The notes beneath the pieces were generated by a model. The model had not been told where the DNA came from. It was given only the letters and a program-made list of their open reading frames with translations, and made no database searches. Of a stretch of DNA of 64,000 nucleotides, positions 20,496-31,066 are shown piece after piece. Position numbers and translations under genes: made by a program. Positions within the stretch are counted from its first letter, which is position 1. Each line of letters begins with the position of its first letter. This DNA comes from Tritrichomonas musculus (Eukaryota; Parabasalia; Tritrichomonadida; Tritrichomonadidae): positions 4,340,001 through 4,404,000 of the forward strand of contig JAPFFF010000002.1 in assembly GCA_039105265.1 (NCBI GenBank). Reading direction: 5' to 3'.

Positions 20496-20894
20496 CTAGT
20501 ATTTTTGTTCTTGTTGCAGAATATCATTCACAACTTTCACAACAGAATTTACAGTATTTTTGATTTCCTCTATCTTTGTTTTCATGTTTGCAATATCAGC
20601 TTTTACAGACTCAATTGCAATTTCCCATAGTTGCTGCTGTTCATCTTCTTTCTGTTGAATTTTCTTCAAACAAATTTCTCCTGTGAGAGTCTTTCCTTTT
20701 CCTGAACCACAATTTTTCTTCGTGATTCTATATACACTTCCATCAGGCAACTCGATCTTGAAAAGTTTATTCAAAATACAAGTTGTCTTTCCTTCCAATT
20801 TTTCTTTATTCTTCTGATAATACAAATCAAATTCTTCTAGAGAGTGAAATAATTTTACATCATCACGAATTTCGTTTAATATTTGTACCGACAT
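20496..20894 (-). CDS. Conserved coiled-coil capsid-neighbour protein, element A
   Basis: This is a 132-residue protein from MSVQILNEIRDD. A frame 54 nt longer runs back through an AT-rich leader and is not preferred. The first part (EEFDLYYQKNKEKLEGKTT...YRITK...GEICLKK) matches EFNLFYSKNKEQLDSETT...YRITK...GELMLKK in the element B gene at 49746-50048. The C-terminal half is a helical, coiled-coil-like segment (IANMKTKIEEIKNTVNSVVKV). It sits next to the amphipathic peptide gene in A; in B the microprotein gene lies between the two. Function unknown. Confidence 0.75.
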   Translation of the reverse strand: MSVQILNEIRDDVKLFHSLEEFDLYYQKNKEKLEGKTTCILNKLFKIELPDGSVYRITKKNCGSGKGKTLTGEICLKKIQQKEDEQQQLWEIAIESVKADIANMKTKIEEIKNTVNSVVKVVNDILQQEQKY

Positions 20895-20934
20895 TTGTTT
20901 TCTCACAAAAATATATACACATATACATCTATTT

Positions 20935-21189
20935 TTATTTAACTTCATCTATGATAGACTTTCCAATCTTTCCAAATTTGTCAGCATAATTCAGACCTTT
21001 GTCAATAGTATCTACAATTCCATTTACTCCAGGTATGAACTCTAAAGCGGGCTTAACTTTATCAAAAATCTTCTTTCCTGTGTCTATGACTTTAGGTATA
21101 GATTTAATAGCCTTTGTTGCTAGATCTTTTATTTTTCCTCCAACATTCTTCACAGCATTTTTAAGTTTCTTCCAAATCCCAGCTGCCAT
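20935..21189 (-). CDS. Amphipathic capsid-associated peptide, element A
   Basis: This 84-residue, Lys- and Gly-rich protein has an amphipathic start (MAAGIWKKLKNAVKNVGG) and hydrophobic repeats (FIPGVNGIVDTIDKGLNYADKFGKIGK). It is divergent from the major capsid gene, 45 bp away. Element B has a counterpart of 88 residues (MAFGTWIKRIGTNIANFAKK...) in the same place and orientation. Proteins of this size and character next to capsid genes in adenoviruses and relatives act inside the capsid and in membrane disruption. That parallel is an inference. Confidence 0.75.
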   Translation of the reverse strand: MAAGIWKKLKNAVKNVGGKIKDLATKAIKSIPKVIDTGKKIFDKVKPALEFIPGVNGIVDTIDKGLNYADKFGKIGKSIIDEVK

Positions 21190-21233
21190 TTTGATTTCTT
21201 TTTCAGTAAATATCTAGTTTTGTTCGCTATCAA

Positions 21234-23177
21234 ATGTTATACAGAAACGAGCGAGCTCACAATTATAAAATAGAAGCTGGAAACGTACTTCAGACTTTTG
21301 AACAAATGAGATCTATGATTAATAAAAATGATGGTACTAGATCTTTTTCCTTTAGGACTGTTGACTGTCACGATCAACCTGCACCCTTTCACCAAGGACA
21401 ATATTCTCAAATTTCTCTTACTCACCCAGATCATTTTATAAGTGATGTTGACAAAGGTTTTTTAACTTTTCATGTCAAACTTGATTTGCAGCTCAATACT
21501 GATCTCAGCAAACTCCAGCAGATAGATGATCCAAACAACTTTTATAAATTATTTGTAGGACTCAAATCTTCAAATCAGATTTTTGATAGACTTGAAATTT
21601 TACATAATAATGTCAATGTCGGATATCAGCAAAATGAGTGTGTGCGAGAAGGTTTTTTATACTCTGCAGTTAAGCCAGAAACAGAAAAGAAGCGAAGAAG
21701 ATTTGTTCACAGCCTATGGGAAAATGTAGCTTCATACTCACAAACAGTAGCAGGAACATATGTCAATCTCAACAATTTCAAAGAAAATGGTAAAACTTCT
21801 GTTGATTTCGATCTTAATGTTCCTTTTGATGATCTTCTTGCACTTCAGGCTTTTGATTTATTTCCAAATGGTATCATAGGAGATCTTTCCATAAGATTCC
21901 AAGTTACTCCTGCAGGTTTGGTTTGGGCTGCTATAGATCCTTACACTGTTGCCGAAACAAAAGCTTTTCTCGAAGATAATGAAAGTGTAAGTACCGAGGA
22001 ACTTGATAAACTTAAACAAATTACGGTTCATGGTCATCTCAAACATCAATTTACACAAATTGGAAATGAAGCTGTGATTCCAGGTCCTGGCCAGAAACCT
22101 GATCCTGAACCTGAACCTGAAAAAACCAAATATCAATTAAAATATGAATTAAGAGACAAATACACGCCAGCTTCAACAAATATTCCGGTAGATGATCTTC
22201 TTGAAACTTTCACATTTTTATTCAGCTATACTGATGAAGAATTTACAGAGTTAGGAATAACTAAGACAGAAGATAATAAAGAAATATGTAAAGCTCATTA
22301 TATTAAACAGCATGGTAGTATACCTTCATCGAAACACCCAGCTGGTAACGTTTCTATTAATTTTGTATCTAAAACTGAAGCTAATAAATTATTAAGTTCA
22401 CATTATATATCACAGTCTGCTACCCTCACTGTAAACAGAATGACAATTACCTTATGTAAGTCTAACATGCAGGGATTTGGCGTATGTGAGTCTACTAGGC
22501 ATGGTATAGAAGAAATATTGTCAAAGGGAATCATAATTCCATCGCAGAAAGTAGATTATCATTCTTTTCCAATAGCGCCAGCAGCAAATGGAATTAAGTC
22601 TACTCTCAATATTCCTCTTATAAATGTTACTACACTTTCTATCATGTTTCCTAAACATCATAATGATCTTACAGTTTTTGAAAATCCTGTTTATTCAAAT
22701 TGCTATTTGAATATTGGTGGTAAGAATTTTCCTGATGAAAATGTTTCTACTATAGGTGCAAGGTTCTTTGAAAATCAACTTACAGCAGGAGACTTAGACG
22801 CTATTACACTACAGTGTACAAAAGAATTTGAAGATAGTATGACTATGCCAAAGAATGATGCAAATGGAGTTCGTTATAAAAATACTCTCAGTGATGCTAG
22901 TAGTTTTGTTTTCAACATTCAAGCTGAAAGAAGTAGTGCCGGCTATTGTTTCGACGCTATTGACGGTGGTTACGGTAACATACAAATTCAAATTCAAGGA
23001 CAACCTTTATTTACCGGAGTTAATGATACTTATTACAATGTTATTGAACCTTCTGGTAATATCGTTCATCCGCCCCCTACTCAGCTGTTTTTAACTCGAG
23101 ATACTTACTTCCTTATGAATCTAGATGGACTTGTTTACATAGATGATCAAAGTCCACCAAATTCACAAGTTGAGTAA
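21234..23177 (+). CDS. Major capsid protein (double jelly-roll type), element A
   Basis: This 647-residue, beta-rich protein has the Polinton capsid layout. Segments shared with both element B capsid paralogues are the N-terminal SLTHPDHFISDVDKGF (B: LTH..HTISQIEKGF), FVGLKSSNQIFDRLEI (B: FIGFKNAAEIISELQF), NVPFDDLLALQAFDLFPNGIIGD (B: NIPFTDLLALQAWRLYPNRILGE), SNMQGFGV..S and IIIPSQ. A Pro-Glu repeat near residues 285-296 is a flexible loop. It would form the trimeric capsomer of the icosahedral shell. The fold is assigned from family knowledge and motif conservation, not from a structure calculation. Confidence 0.82.
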   Translation: MLYRNERAHNYKIEAGNVLQTFEQMRSMINKNDGTRSFSFRTVDCHDQPAPFHQGQYSQISLTHPDHFISDVDKGFLTFHVKLDLQLNTDLSKLQQIDDPNNFYKLFVGLKSSNQIFDRLEILHNNVNVGYQQNECVREGFLYSAVKPETEKKRRRFVHSLWENVASYSQTVAGTYVNLNNFKENGKTSVDFDLNVPFDDLLALQAFDLFPNGIIGDLSIRFQVTPAGLVWAAIDPYTVAETKAFLEDNESVSTEELDKLKQITVHGHLKHQFTQIGNEAVIPGPGQKPDPEPEPEKTKYQLKYELRDKYTPASTNIPVDDLLETFTFLFSYTDEEFTELGITKTEDNKEICKAHYIKQHGSIPSSKHPAGNVSINFVSKTEANKLLSSHYISQSATLTVNRMTITLCKSNMQGFGVCESTRHGIEEILSKGIIIPSQKVDYHSFPIAPAANGIKSTLNIPLINVTTLSIMFPKHHNDLTVFENPVYSNCYLNIGGKNFPDENVSTIGARFFENQLTAGDLDAITLQCTKEFEDSMTMPKNDANGVRYKNTLSDASSFVFNIQAERSSAGYCFDAIDGGYGNIQIQIQGQPLFTGVNDTYYNVIEPSGNIVHPPPTQLFLTRDTYFLMNLDGLVYIDDQSPPNSQVE

Positions 23178-23263
23178 GTAGAATTGTCCCTCGGAATTCC
23201 GAGCAACAAAAACTAATAATTTTCTAAAATCATATTTTATTTTATTTTTGATTTACACAAATT

Positions 23264-23839
23264 ATGGAAACTGAAAATATTGCAGAATTTGTTCCTCTTA
23301 AAGATCATGATGATTATGAAATTCTTACTGTATTTCCTTTCACAATAAGACGCAAAGATAATCATTATGAAGTTAAAGAAAGTGTATATCACACAGGGTA
23401 TATACGTCTTTATTTAAATAATAAACATTATCTCAAGCACAGACTTGTAGCTCTACAATTTATACCAAATGATGATCCTGAGCATAAAATAGAAGTTGAT
23501 CATATTAATCATGATCGGGCTGATAATCATCTTGAAAATTTAAGATGGTGCACAAAAAGCGAAAACTTGAGAAATACAACATTACATAAAGGTGTACACT
23601 ATGAATATGTAAACGAAATTCCGGAAGATTCAATAATAGTAAGAGAGTACAATGGTTATGAATTTGAAAATTATTACTATCATGATAACAATTTTTATTA
23701 CTACAATGGTATTTCATACCGAAAAATGTACATCAACGAAGGAAAACGTGGTAATTTCTATGTTATTCCAATGACAATTGAAGGAAAGAAAGTTAAAATA
23801 TCTCTTGCAACATTTAAGAAACTTCATGATCTAGAATAA
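23264..23839 (+). CDS. HNH endonuclease (homing-type), element A
   Basis: A 191-residue protein with a clear HNH core: VDHINHDRADNHLENLRWCT followed by KSENLRN at about residues 77-106, as in phage and mitochondrial homing nucleases. The N-terminal half resembles the beta-rich part of NUMOD4-HNH proteins (Y.V...G..RLYLN...LKHRLVALQFIPN). The C-terminal half repeats a similar beta pattern (YYNGISYRKMYINEGKRGNF) and may recognise DNA. It stands alone between capsid and integrase. It may be a passenger homing gene or help resolve replication intermediates. TTTATTTTTGATT lies just upstream. Confidence 0.85.
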   Translation: METENIAEFVPLKDHDDYEILTVFPFTIRRKDNHYEVKESVYHTGYIRLYLNNKHYLKHRLVALQFIPNDDPEHKIEVDHINHDRADNHLENLRWCTKSENLRNTTLHKGVHYEYVNEIPEDSIIVREYNGYEFENYYYHDNNFYYYNGISYRKMYINEGKRGNFYVIPMTIEGKKVKISLATFKKLHDLE

Positions 23840-23948
23840 GGTACGGTTTTTCCCGTATCATACTAGACTCGAATCAAAAAACTTTCACCTTATTTTTGTT
23901 TTCCCCCCTCAACCTTAACTCACAATATTGTTTTCATTAAAAACTCTC

Positions 23949-25085
23949 ATGTTAAAATACCCATTTAGTAGTAAGTACAAGTATTTTGAATTTCACAACA
24001 TCCCCAAAGAACCATATGTACAAGATTATAGACTTAAATCCTGCGCCCAGTATATGAAACCTAATTTTAGTAACGAACCTGGTTGCTGGGAAGTAGATTT
24101 AATGTTTGTGAAGAACACTATTTACCTTGTCATGATTAACGTTAATACAAGATTCTTGATAGTAGAGCCAATAGGAAATCGAAAAGCAGGAACGTTATCA
24201 GAGGAAATTGTAAATATTATTGTAAAATATGATGTAAATATTGTTACTATCAAGTGTGATGGAGAGAAAAGTTTGCTTGCTGTGAAGAATGATATTATTG
24301 CTCTTAGGTTAGAAGATGATTCTGTTTCATTTGTTCCTGCAATTCACAATATTGTTCGTGAAAGTAACTTGAGAGGTAAGGATAAAATACTAGAGGAAAT
24401 TATTAACAATCATAACACAGGAATACTAAAGAAAATATTGCCAACATACAATGACGAATTTGATGTAAATTCTATTAAATCTTGGTCAGTATACAGAATC
24501 AAATTTGTAGTAAATTCTTCTCCATTTGCTCTCGCCCATAAGACTGTAGACTCTGTAATACGAACTTTACGAAATTCTTTTGGTGCAAACGACACAAAAA
24601 TAGCAAACAACAATTTTATGCAGCAAATGGTACTCTACTATAATAATACTCCTCATAGATCCTTAAGACTAAGAAACTACAATTATACTGACGAAGATGA
24701 AACAGAAGTAAAGTTACCAGGAAAATATATTTACTATACACCTGCACAAATGCAAAATAATACTGACCTTGAATGGAAGTATATAAGAATGATGAGAAGC
24801 AAATTACAGGAAATACAGCAGAAACAGAAGCACAAAGGTCTACTAACATACAAGAAAGGAAATATAATTCTTGTTCATGTTGATTATGGCAAGACTGAAA
24901 AGAAATTTGATAAACGTAGAAGAGTCTTTAATGAAATTGCAACTTTCTTAGCATACTCTAATGGTAATGTCATTTGTAAACTTCAAAATAATAAAATAGC
25001 ACAAGTTCCTATTGCATATACCAAGAAAGTTGCTGATAACTATGATAAACTTGGTACAGATTATAAATTGTACTTTGGTTTGTAA
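23949..25085 (+). CDS. Polinton integrase (rve family), element A
   Basis: A 378-residue protein read from ATG 23949; the frame extends upstream only to a TTG. The retroviral-type integrase core begins at CWEVDLMFVKN, continues with VTIKCDGEKSLL, and includes SSPFALAHKTVDSVIRTLRN and MVLYYNNTPHRSL, the usual order of active-site strands and the helix leading into the NTPH motif. The C-terminal part (KGNIILVHV...VFNEIATFLAYSNGNVICKL) resembles the SH3-like DNA-binding domain. It would cut and join the terminal repeats with a 6-bp stagger, which agrees with the TACGTT duplication. It is followed after 3 nt by the 25089 gene. Confidence 0.9.
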   Translation: MLKYPFSSKYKYFEFHNIPKEPYVQDYRLKSCAQYMKPNFSNEPGCWEVDLMFVKNTIYLVMINVNTRFLIVEPIGNRKAGTLSEEIVNIIVKYDVNIVTIKCDGEKSLLAVKNDIIALRLEDDSVSFVPAIHNIVRESNLRGKDKILEEIINNHNTGILKKILPTYNDEFDVNSIKSWSVYRIKFVVNSSPFALAHKTVDSVIRTLRNSFGANDTKIANNNFMQQMVLYYNNTPHRSLRLRNYNYTDEDETEVKLPGKYIYYTPAQMQNNTDLEWKYIRMMRSKLQEIQQKQKHKGLLTYKKGNIILVHVDYGKTEKKFDKRRRVFNEIATFLAYSNGNVICKLQNNKIAQVPIAYTKKVADNYDKLGTDYKLYFGL

Positions 25086-25088
25086 TAA

Positions 25089-25418
25089 ATGCCAAAACAA
25101 TATTTCCATACACAAGATAAAGATTTTCAGCTTCCTCTAGAATTTGTAAGCAGCAGAAACAAAAGGTATATCGTAGTTCAGTATGTAGGTGCAATTGTGA
25201 AAGATACTCTTGTTGGAGATTTGATGGTGCACAGTAATATAGTTCAGCAATATGGTTACTGTGATAATTTTATAATGTTGGCCAACAGAAGACAAACCAA
25301 ATATAGAAAATATTTGTTTCTTGGACATGAACGAAATTACAAAATCTGGTTCACAGATCTTTACGGAAATGATATTGTACCTTCTGCATTCATACTAAGT
25401 TGTCTTCTTATTTATTAG
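25089..25418 (+). CDS. Candidate minor capsid protein, element A
   Basis: This 109-residue beta-rich protein is the counterpart of the element B protein at 54253-54738: RYIVVQYVG..., NYxVHS, YGYCDNFIMLANRR, RKYL and the ending NDIVPSAFIL match RYIIFQYCY..., YTVHAS, NNYCDSLVYVANLQ, RKYL and RKIIVPDYFIL. In B it follows the second capsid gene directly, which suggests a virion role such as the penton single jelly-roll. It is short for a penton, so that assignment is tentative. Confidence 0.65.
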   Translation: MPKQYFHTQDKDFQLPLEFVSSRNKRYIVVQYVGAIVKDTLVGDLMVHSNIVQQYGYCDNFIMLANRRQTKYRKYLFLGHERNYKIWFTDLYGNDIVPSAFILSCLLIY

Positions 25419-25420
25419 AA

Positions 25421-25771
25421 ATGTCTGTCAGACCAGGAAAAGAAATAGTATGTGATGATGTAAATTATTCTACACTCGCTGTTAGTACAAAAGGATATGT
25501 GATATACGCCTTTCCAATAAAATATGAATTACCAAAAATGTGCTTGAGCAAAGGACAAGCTGTAATAGACACATATCCATGCTACTATATCAAACTTGAA
25601 GAAGACTATTTTCCAACAATAATTCTTGTTATACGTTTTATTTGTGGAAGGGAGGTTGTTGTTCTAATGAAAGATAGAGATATAGATTACAGTAAATCAA
25701 GATTATTATATGCTTTTAATCTTGATTCTTTCAAACCAAAGTTCGCAGAAATAAAAGTTGTGTTTCTATAA
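25421..25771 (+). CDS. Small beta-rich protein of unknown function, element A
   Basis: 116 residues from ATG 25421, two bases after the stop of the preceding gene; a longer frame begins only with TTG. It contains alternating hydrophobic strands (STKGYVIYAFPIKYEL, TIILVIRFICGREVVVLM). The tight spacing implies co-expression with the integrase and minor capsid candidate. No family recognised. Confidence 0.6.
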   Translation: MSVRPGKEIVCDDVNYSTLAVSTKGYVIYAFPIKYELPKMCLSKGQAVIDTYPCYYIKLEEDYFPTIILVIRFICGREVVVLMKDRDIDYSKSRLLYAFNLDSFKPKFAEIKVVFL

Positions 25772-25940
25772 GTTTCTGTATATTTTCTTGTGTAGGTTTC
25801 TCACCTAACATGAGTATTTCTGCAAAAACCAATAGGAATAATCTTTCTAGAATTCTAATGAAAGCAGCATGAGTTTTATTACTCTTTTCAAGATTTTCTA
25901 CTTGAATTTCTCCTGTCTTGATATCTATGATAGGATTTAT

Positions 25941-28202
25941 TTAATCTGATCCTATTTTTACGGTTTTCGGTCCTGCTCTTTCATTATAAGCTGCTTTGTG
26001 ATCTCGTTTGTAATTTACCCAAGCAGGGTAAGTTAATTTTTTACCGTTAAATTCTTTTGCTTCTACTTCACGTTTGACACCAAGATCAACAACAATAATG
26101 TACATAGCATTTGATAAACCTAGATAATTTAGAAGCCTGATTACAGATTTGTATTTTGGATAAGCTACATCCCAAAAGAACTTCCAGATATGAGAGAAAA
26201 TAGATGCCCAGTATGAGCTAGGAGACAGTCTTTTGCTTATTCTTGGTTTTCCTAAACCTAATTTCGTATAATGATCTGTATATTTTTGCATTTCTTCTGT
26301 TTCTTTAAGTTTATATTCACCTTTGGCCCAATCAACGTTGTCGATAGACTTTTCAAATTGTGCTGCTAGCCAAACATTAAATGGAGTTTCTTTTCTAGCT
26401 TCACGTGATCTAAATTGTGATTTCCATACTTTCTTATATGGACTAGCACGAACAATCTTATATCCGTTAATAATTCTTGGTACTCCACGTTTATCTACAA
26501 GTACAATATCATCAACTAAATCTCCATTCAAATCTGTAATATTAACTCCGTTAGGATCTTTTGTGTTTGGTGGAAGAAGCCTGTAGCGAGGTTGTCCAGA
26601 ATCATCTACGTGATTATAAGCATATTCTTGTGCTAAATCTCGTGTAGCTGCGTTCGGTATATACTTTATACGGAAATTACCATTGATGATGATATCTAAT
26701 AATTGTTGATTGTAAAAGGAAACATCCCCGTCTCCTGATAATTTTGCTATTTTGAAAGAACTTTTGAGTTTATCTGGTATATCTTTTACATCTCTATTTT
26801 TTCTTTGACCTACAGTTCTTTTAGGTTTCTTCAACAAATCTTCTGTAAAATCCTTATCTGGCATATAAGTATTTTCACGATTAAATTCACCATAAGGTTT
26901 AAATCTTTTAGTAACATTATCAGCAAACCTTATTTCTTGGTCTTCTAACTTTTTTCTTTCTTTACGTTCAGCTTTTCTAAAGGTTGCTATAGATGAATTT
27001 AGATTGTTAAGTTCATCATCATTATCAATTTCATCATCATCATCACTATATACTATAACTTCCTCTCGTGACATGGTTTTAGGTTCTAAAAAATATTCAT
27101 TTTCATTGTCATCGCTATTCATATTGTAAAAGATTTCTCGATCTCCGTTCTCGGAAATATACTTTAATAAGTTTTGGAGTTGCTCTTTATTCTTAGGTTC
27201 TGTAGTAGAATCAAAAATGTTTGTCTCACGAATAGCAGCATGCAACTGTAAAACAAGATTTCTTACTCTGGTATCAGAATCATCTTTTGGAGAGCAAGCA
27301 CGATTGTAATAACTATAGAGATTCTCTTCTGTGAAATTTTCATTTAACAAACCAAATTTACGAAGCTGTGCAGCATCTACAGCAGAAGATTTTTTATATA
27401 AGTTTACTAACCTTTCTTTTTCTTCATTACTCATGTTTTGTAAGTTTTGTTTGTCAATTTCAGCAAGCTTGCTCATAGTTTCTATATTTGTTTGTCTTCT
27501 TTGATTTTCGAATTTCATCAAATCTTCCACAAGCCCAGCAATCTTGTCAGAGTTTCTATTATTAGAATCAATATTCTTTGTCAAAGTTTCTACAAGAGAC
27601 CTAATTTGCTTTGTATCCTTTTTGTTGAATAAAGGATATTTATCAGGATCATCTGCAATTCTGTAGTATAACAAAAGTGAATCTGCAACATTTTTTTCAA
27701 GTACAATTATATTAGTAAGCGTAGATAAATCTTCATTATATCTGTTTCTGTAATAATGTTTATCAGACTCGGGTTCTTCTTCCTCTTCTATTTTAAGTTC
27801 AGCAGTATCATCATCATCATCAACAATATTAATTAGGGGAGGTTTCTTTTGTTTGGCTTTGTTAGGAATATTAAGTTTTACATATGATGTAGGTTTCACA
27901 TATGAAGATATATCTTGAAAATATTTTGCTTTTGACTCTAATATTTTTGCTAAATCAGCTTTCTGGCGTTGACTCCCTTTAGGTCTAGTTTTGTAAAAAG
28001 TCAACATTTCTTGTAGTTTATCTTGGGCATCTTTTACATAATTTTTAGAATTGTTGGCAACTTCTATGATATTTCGAAGAATAATTTCTTTATTTGTGTC
28101 AGTCACACTAGTCCAGTTTACATACATAAACACTAGCATATCTCTATAGTCTTTATTTTTTACTTGGCTCTTGATAATTTCTTCATCTATGTCGAACATC
28201 AT
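25941..28202 (-). CDS. Large charged protein of unknown function, element A
   Basis: A 753-residue, Lys/Asp/Glu/Asn-rich protein. The N-terminal 350 residues look mostly helical, with acidic runs (VDDDDDTAELKIEEEEE near 126-142; YSDDDDEIDNDDEL near 381). The C-terminal 250 residues look folded (YRLLPPNTKDPNGVNITDLNGD, RASPYKKVWKSQFRSREAR, then a hydrophobic YLGLSNAMYIIVVDLG). It is divergent from the fibre region with 5 bp between starts. Comparable large genes of unknown role exist in trichomonad Mavericks. It may be a structural protein; no motif proves a function. Confidence 0.7.
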   Translation of the reverse strand: MMFDIDEEIIKSQVKNKDYRDMLVFMYVNWTSVTDTNKEIILRNIIEVANNSKNYVKDAQDKLQEMLTFYKTRPKGSQRQKADLAKILESKAKYFQDISSYVKPTSYVKLNIPNKAKQKKPPLINIVDDDDDTAELKIEEEEEPESDKHYYRNRYNEDLSTLTNIIVLEKNVADSLLLYYRIADDPDKYPLFNKKDTKQIRSLVETLTKNIDSNNRNSDKIAGLVEDLMKFENQRRQTNIETMSKLAEIDKQNLQNMSNEEKERLVNLYKKSSAVDAAQLRKFGLLNENFTEENLYSYYNRACSPKDDSDTRVRNLVLQLHAAIRETNIFDSTTEPKNKEQLQNLLKYISENGDREIFYNMNSDDNENEYFLEPKTMSREEVIVYSDDDDEIDNDDELNNLNSSIATFRKAERKERKKLEDQEIRFADNVTKRFKPYGEFNRENTYMPDKDFTEDLLKKPKRTVGQRKNRDVKDIPDKLKSSFKIAKLSGDGDVSFYNQQLLDIIINGNFRIKYIPNAATRDLAQEYAYNHVDDSGQPRYRLLPPNTKDPNGVNITDLNGDLVDDIVLVDKRGVPRIINGYKIVRASPYKKVWKSQFRSREARKETPFNVWLAAQFEKSIDNVDWAKGEYKLKETEEMQKYTDHYTKLGLGKPRISKRLSPSSYWASIFSHIWKFFWDVAYPKYKSVIRLLNYLGLSNAMYIIVVDLGVKREVEAKEFNGKKLTYPAWVNYKRDHKAAYNERAGPKTVKIGSD

Positions 28203-28207
28203 TTATT

Positions 28208-31066
28208 ATGTCCAAAATGTTCACAATAGAGCAGGCTGGCGGTATTAAGAAAGTAAATACTGTAGACGAGCTTATCATAGAATATATAAGAAAATACTCG
28301 TGTCAAGGTGGAGTTAGTTCAAGTCCGAATATAAATGTTGAGGAAATCAAAAAAATGTTGGAACCATATGCACTTTCTACAGACTTATTTGAGTTTCTTA
28401 AGACCGAAGAATTTAATAAAGAAATCCTGAATTATGTTTCAAATAAGGAACTTGAAAATGAATATCGCAAGAAAAATGATCTTATTTATGAAGATACAAC
28501 TCTCTTAACTACAGCTGTTGCAGATGAAAAATATAGACTAAAAGATGATATTCCAACTGTAGTAAATTCACAGCAGTATGATGAAAGTTCTACTACAAAT
28601 GATAACGTGGTTCCTACTGTAAAATTAGTAGAAGATTTGACGACGAAATATAATTTATTTACGTATGATACTGGAAAAAATGAAATTGTGATGACAAACA
28701 CAGATAATAATAAATGTGTATCTCTAGAATCACATTATGGAAATCCAGCTTTAAAGATTGTGAATTATGATTCTTCTTATAATGAAGTTAGTTTTGGCGC
28801 TACACCCTGTGGTTTTTTAATAAGTGATATAAATGATAATATTATTCTTCATTATGATAAAGATGACAAACAAACTTTATTAGCAAATCCCTGTAATCTT
28901 GAGGATCAGAAACCTCTACTTACAGAAGTCATAGCAAATGAAAAATATAATAGAAAAGAACATACTTTATCTGTAAAAGCTATATTTGAAGATGGAACTT
29001 CTACAACTCTTGGTATCACGCATAATATAAGCGCAAATGACAAAGAAGTATATGTAAAAATAGAAGATACAGCTGAGTATGTTTCAGGTTATGTTGCATA
29101 TGAGAGTGACAAAGTTGGCTATATCAAGTGTAATGTAGATAATGAAACTACAATCTTGTTTGTAAAGACTATCACAAAAAATGTTTTTACTTACGGAGAT
29201 TATACTTATAATGTTAGTGATGGTAGAATCACTACTCTAGAAACAGTAGCGAAGTTAACAAAGTTTGTTCCAAGTATAGTATACAATGATAAGGTTACTA
29301 AGTTTAATTCTATTCGGCTTAACGCTAATTGTCCTGCAAGTATCTCTGTTGCTACTGATTTCAATGGTAAAGATATAACTTCTTTGTATACTTTTGGAAA
29401 TTGTTCTAAAACCGTAATTCATATTGATCTTACCAACTTTGATATTTCTAATGTTAAATCATGTACAAATTTAATATTTAAGTGTAATAACCTAGAGACT
29501 ATAAAATTTGATAAGAGATATAGCAATAATTTATGTACTCTTTTCTTTGATACGTGTGAACAGTGTTTTAAACTAAAGGAAGCTGATTTATCTATGTTTT
29601 ATTCGAGGAATGTGGTAAATATAGACAGTTTGTGTTCTCATTGAGGATCTTTAGAAGTTTTAGATATTTCAAACATAATCACAGCGGCTACAGTTGAATT
29701 ATCGTCGTGTAACAGTATGTTTTCGGATTGTCGTAACCTAAAAATATTGTATATACATGATAGTATGTATGATCTTATTTCTTCCGCTTTTGAGTACCGT
29801 ATTAATGAAAAATTAGTGAAATCAACTTATAAAGGCAGAGAATGTTATATTCCAGAAAATTATCTAGAAGAAGTACGTAATAATGATTGTGCTCTGAAAA
29901 CTGATATTCCTACTGTAGTAAATTCACAACAGTATGACGAAAGTTCTATCACAAATAATGTTGCTGTGCCTACTGTAAAATTAGTAGAGAATATAATAAA
30001 GTCCAATATCAAAGAAGATTTGTTTGCGTATGATGAAGTAAATAATTCTATAGTAATGGCGAACACCGATAATAGTAAACATGTGTCTTTAGAATCAAAT
30101 TATGGAGATCCAGCTTTGAAGATTATAAATTATGGTTCTTCTTATAATGAAGTTAGTTTTGGTCTCACACATAGCACTTTTATAATTTCTGATGATTCTA
30201 ATAAAGATTTCTTTAGATATGATAAAATTGATAAGAAAACTTATCTTCAAAATCCATGTAATATTAATTTCGAACCTCTACTTACAGAAGTCACAGCAAA
30301 TGAAAAATATGTGAAAACTACGGGGAATTCAACTATAGAAGGTACAATAAATATACACCCGCAGTACAATACGGTTATTAATGGTTGTTATGAAAATAAT
30401 AAGGGTAAATATATAGTTTTTGGTGAAAATGAAGATAAAAGTGCAGAATTCTCATACAGATATAATACAGAAGGAAGTTGTGGCCAGTTTAATATAAATG
30501 TTGATGCTGGGCAACTTTTAAATGTTACTAGAATAAGTTTTCAAGATACAAATACTATATTATATAGTAATTTAAATGTTGGTGGTAATTTGCGTGTATC
30601 AGGAACAATAACAGGAACAATAGCAAATAGTACAACTATTACGCACTACACTCCCATAGAAACTTCTGTAAACTCTATTTCTGATTTCATAGTTGGTGCT
30701 CCTGTTTATCTTACTGGAAACGTGTACAAGAGAAAGAATGATAAATGGGAAGTTTCTACATCAGAGGATACCACTGACTGTATTTGTTCTGTGAAAACAC
30801 AAGGAACATGGAAAGAGTACGTAGGAATTTGTACAAGTATAGATACCAAAAATAGCGCAATTACGTTTGCCAGTCACGGCGATTATCTTGTGCGTGTTAC
30901 AGACTCGAGTTGCTATTGCGTGGGAGATGAAGTTTTCATAGATGATGACAATAAACTAAAGATTCTTGCTGGTGCTACTGCTATTACTGCAAAAATAAGA
31001 AGAATGACAGTGGGAATTATTACTAGTATTATAAGTGAAAATATACTTGCAGTATTCAAAAGTTAA
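28208..31066 (+). pseudogene. Fibre / attachment-protein region with BspA-like segment, element A (broken)
   Basis: This region encodes fibre-like modules in series; about one break is seen. Modules of the type KYRLKDDIPTVVNSQQYDES occur twice (about 28525-28640 and 29890-30000), each followed by a related beta-rich block. Between them, around 29270-29800, is a BspA/DUF285-like leucine-rich pattern (DLTNFDISNVKSCTNLIFKCNNLETIKF-like spacing), the same class as trichomonad surface adhesins. The last 145 residues (from ITHYTPIE, about 30640) match the C-terminus of the element B fibre at 61355-61776. The role would be host attachment; this is inferred from modules. Confidence 0.7.
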
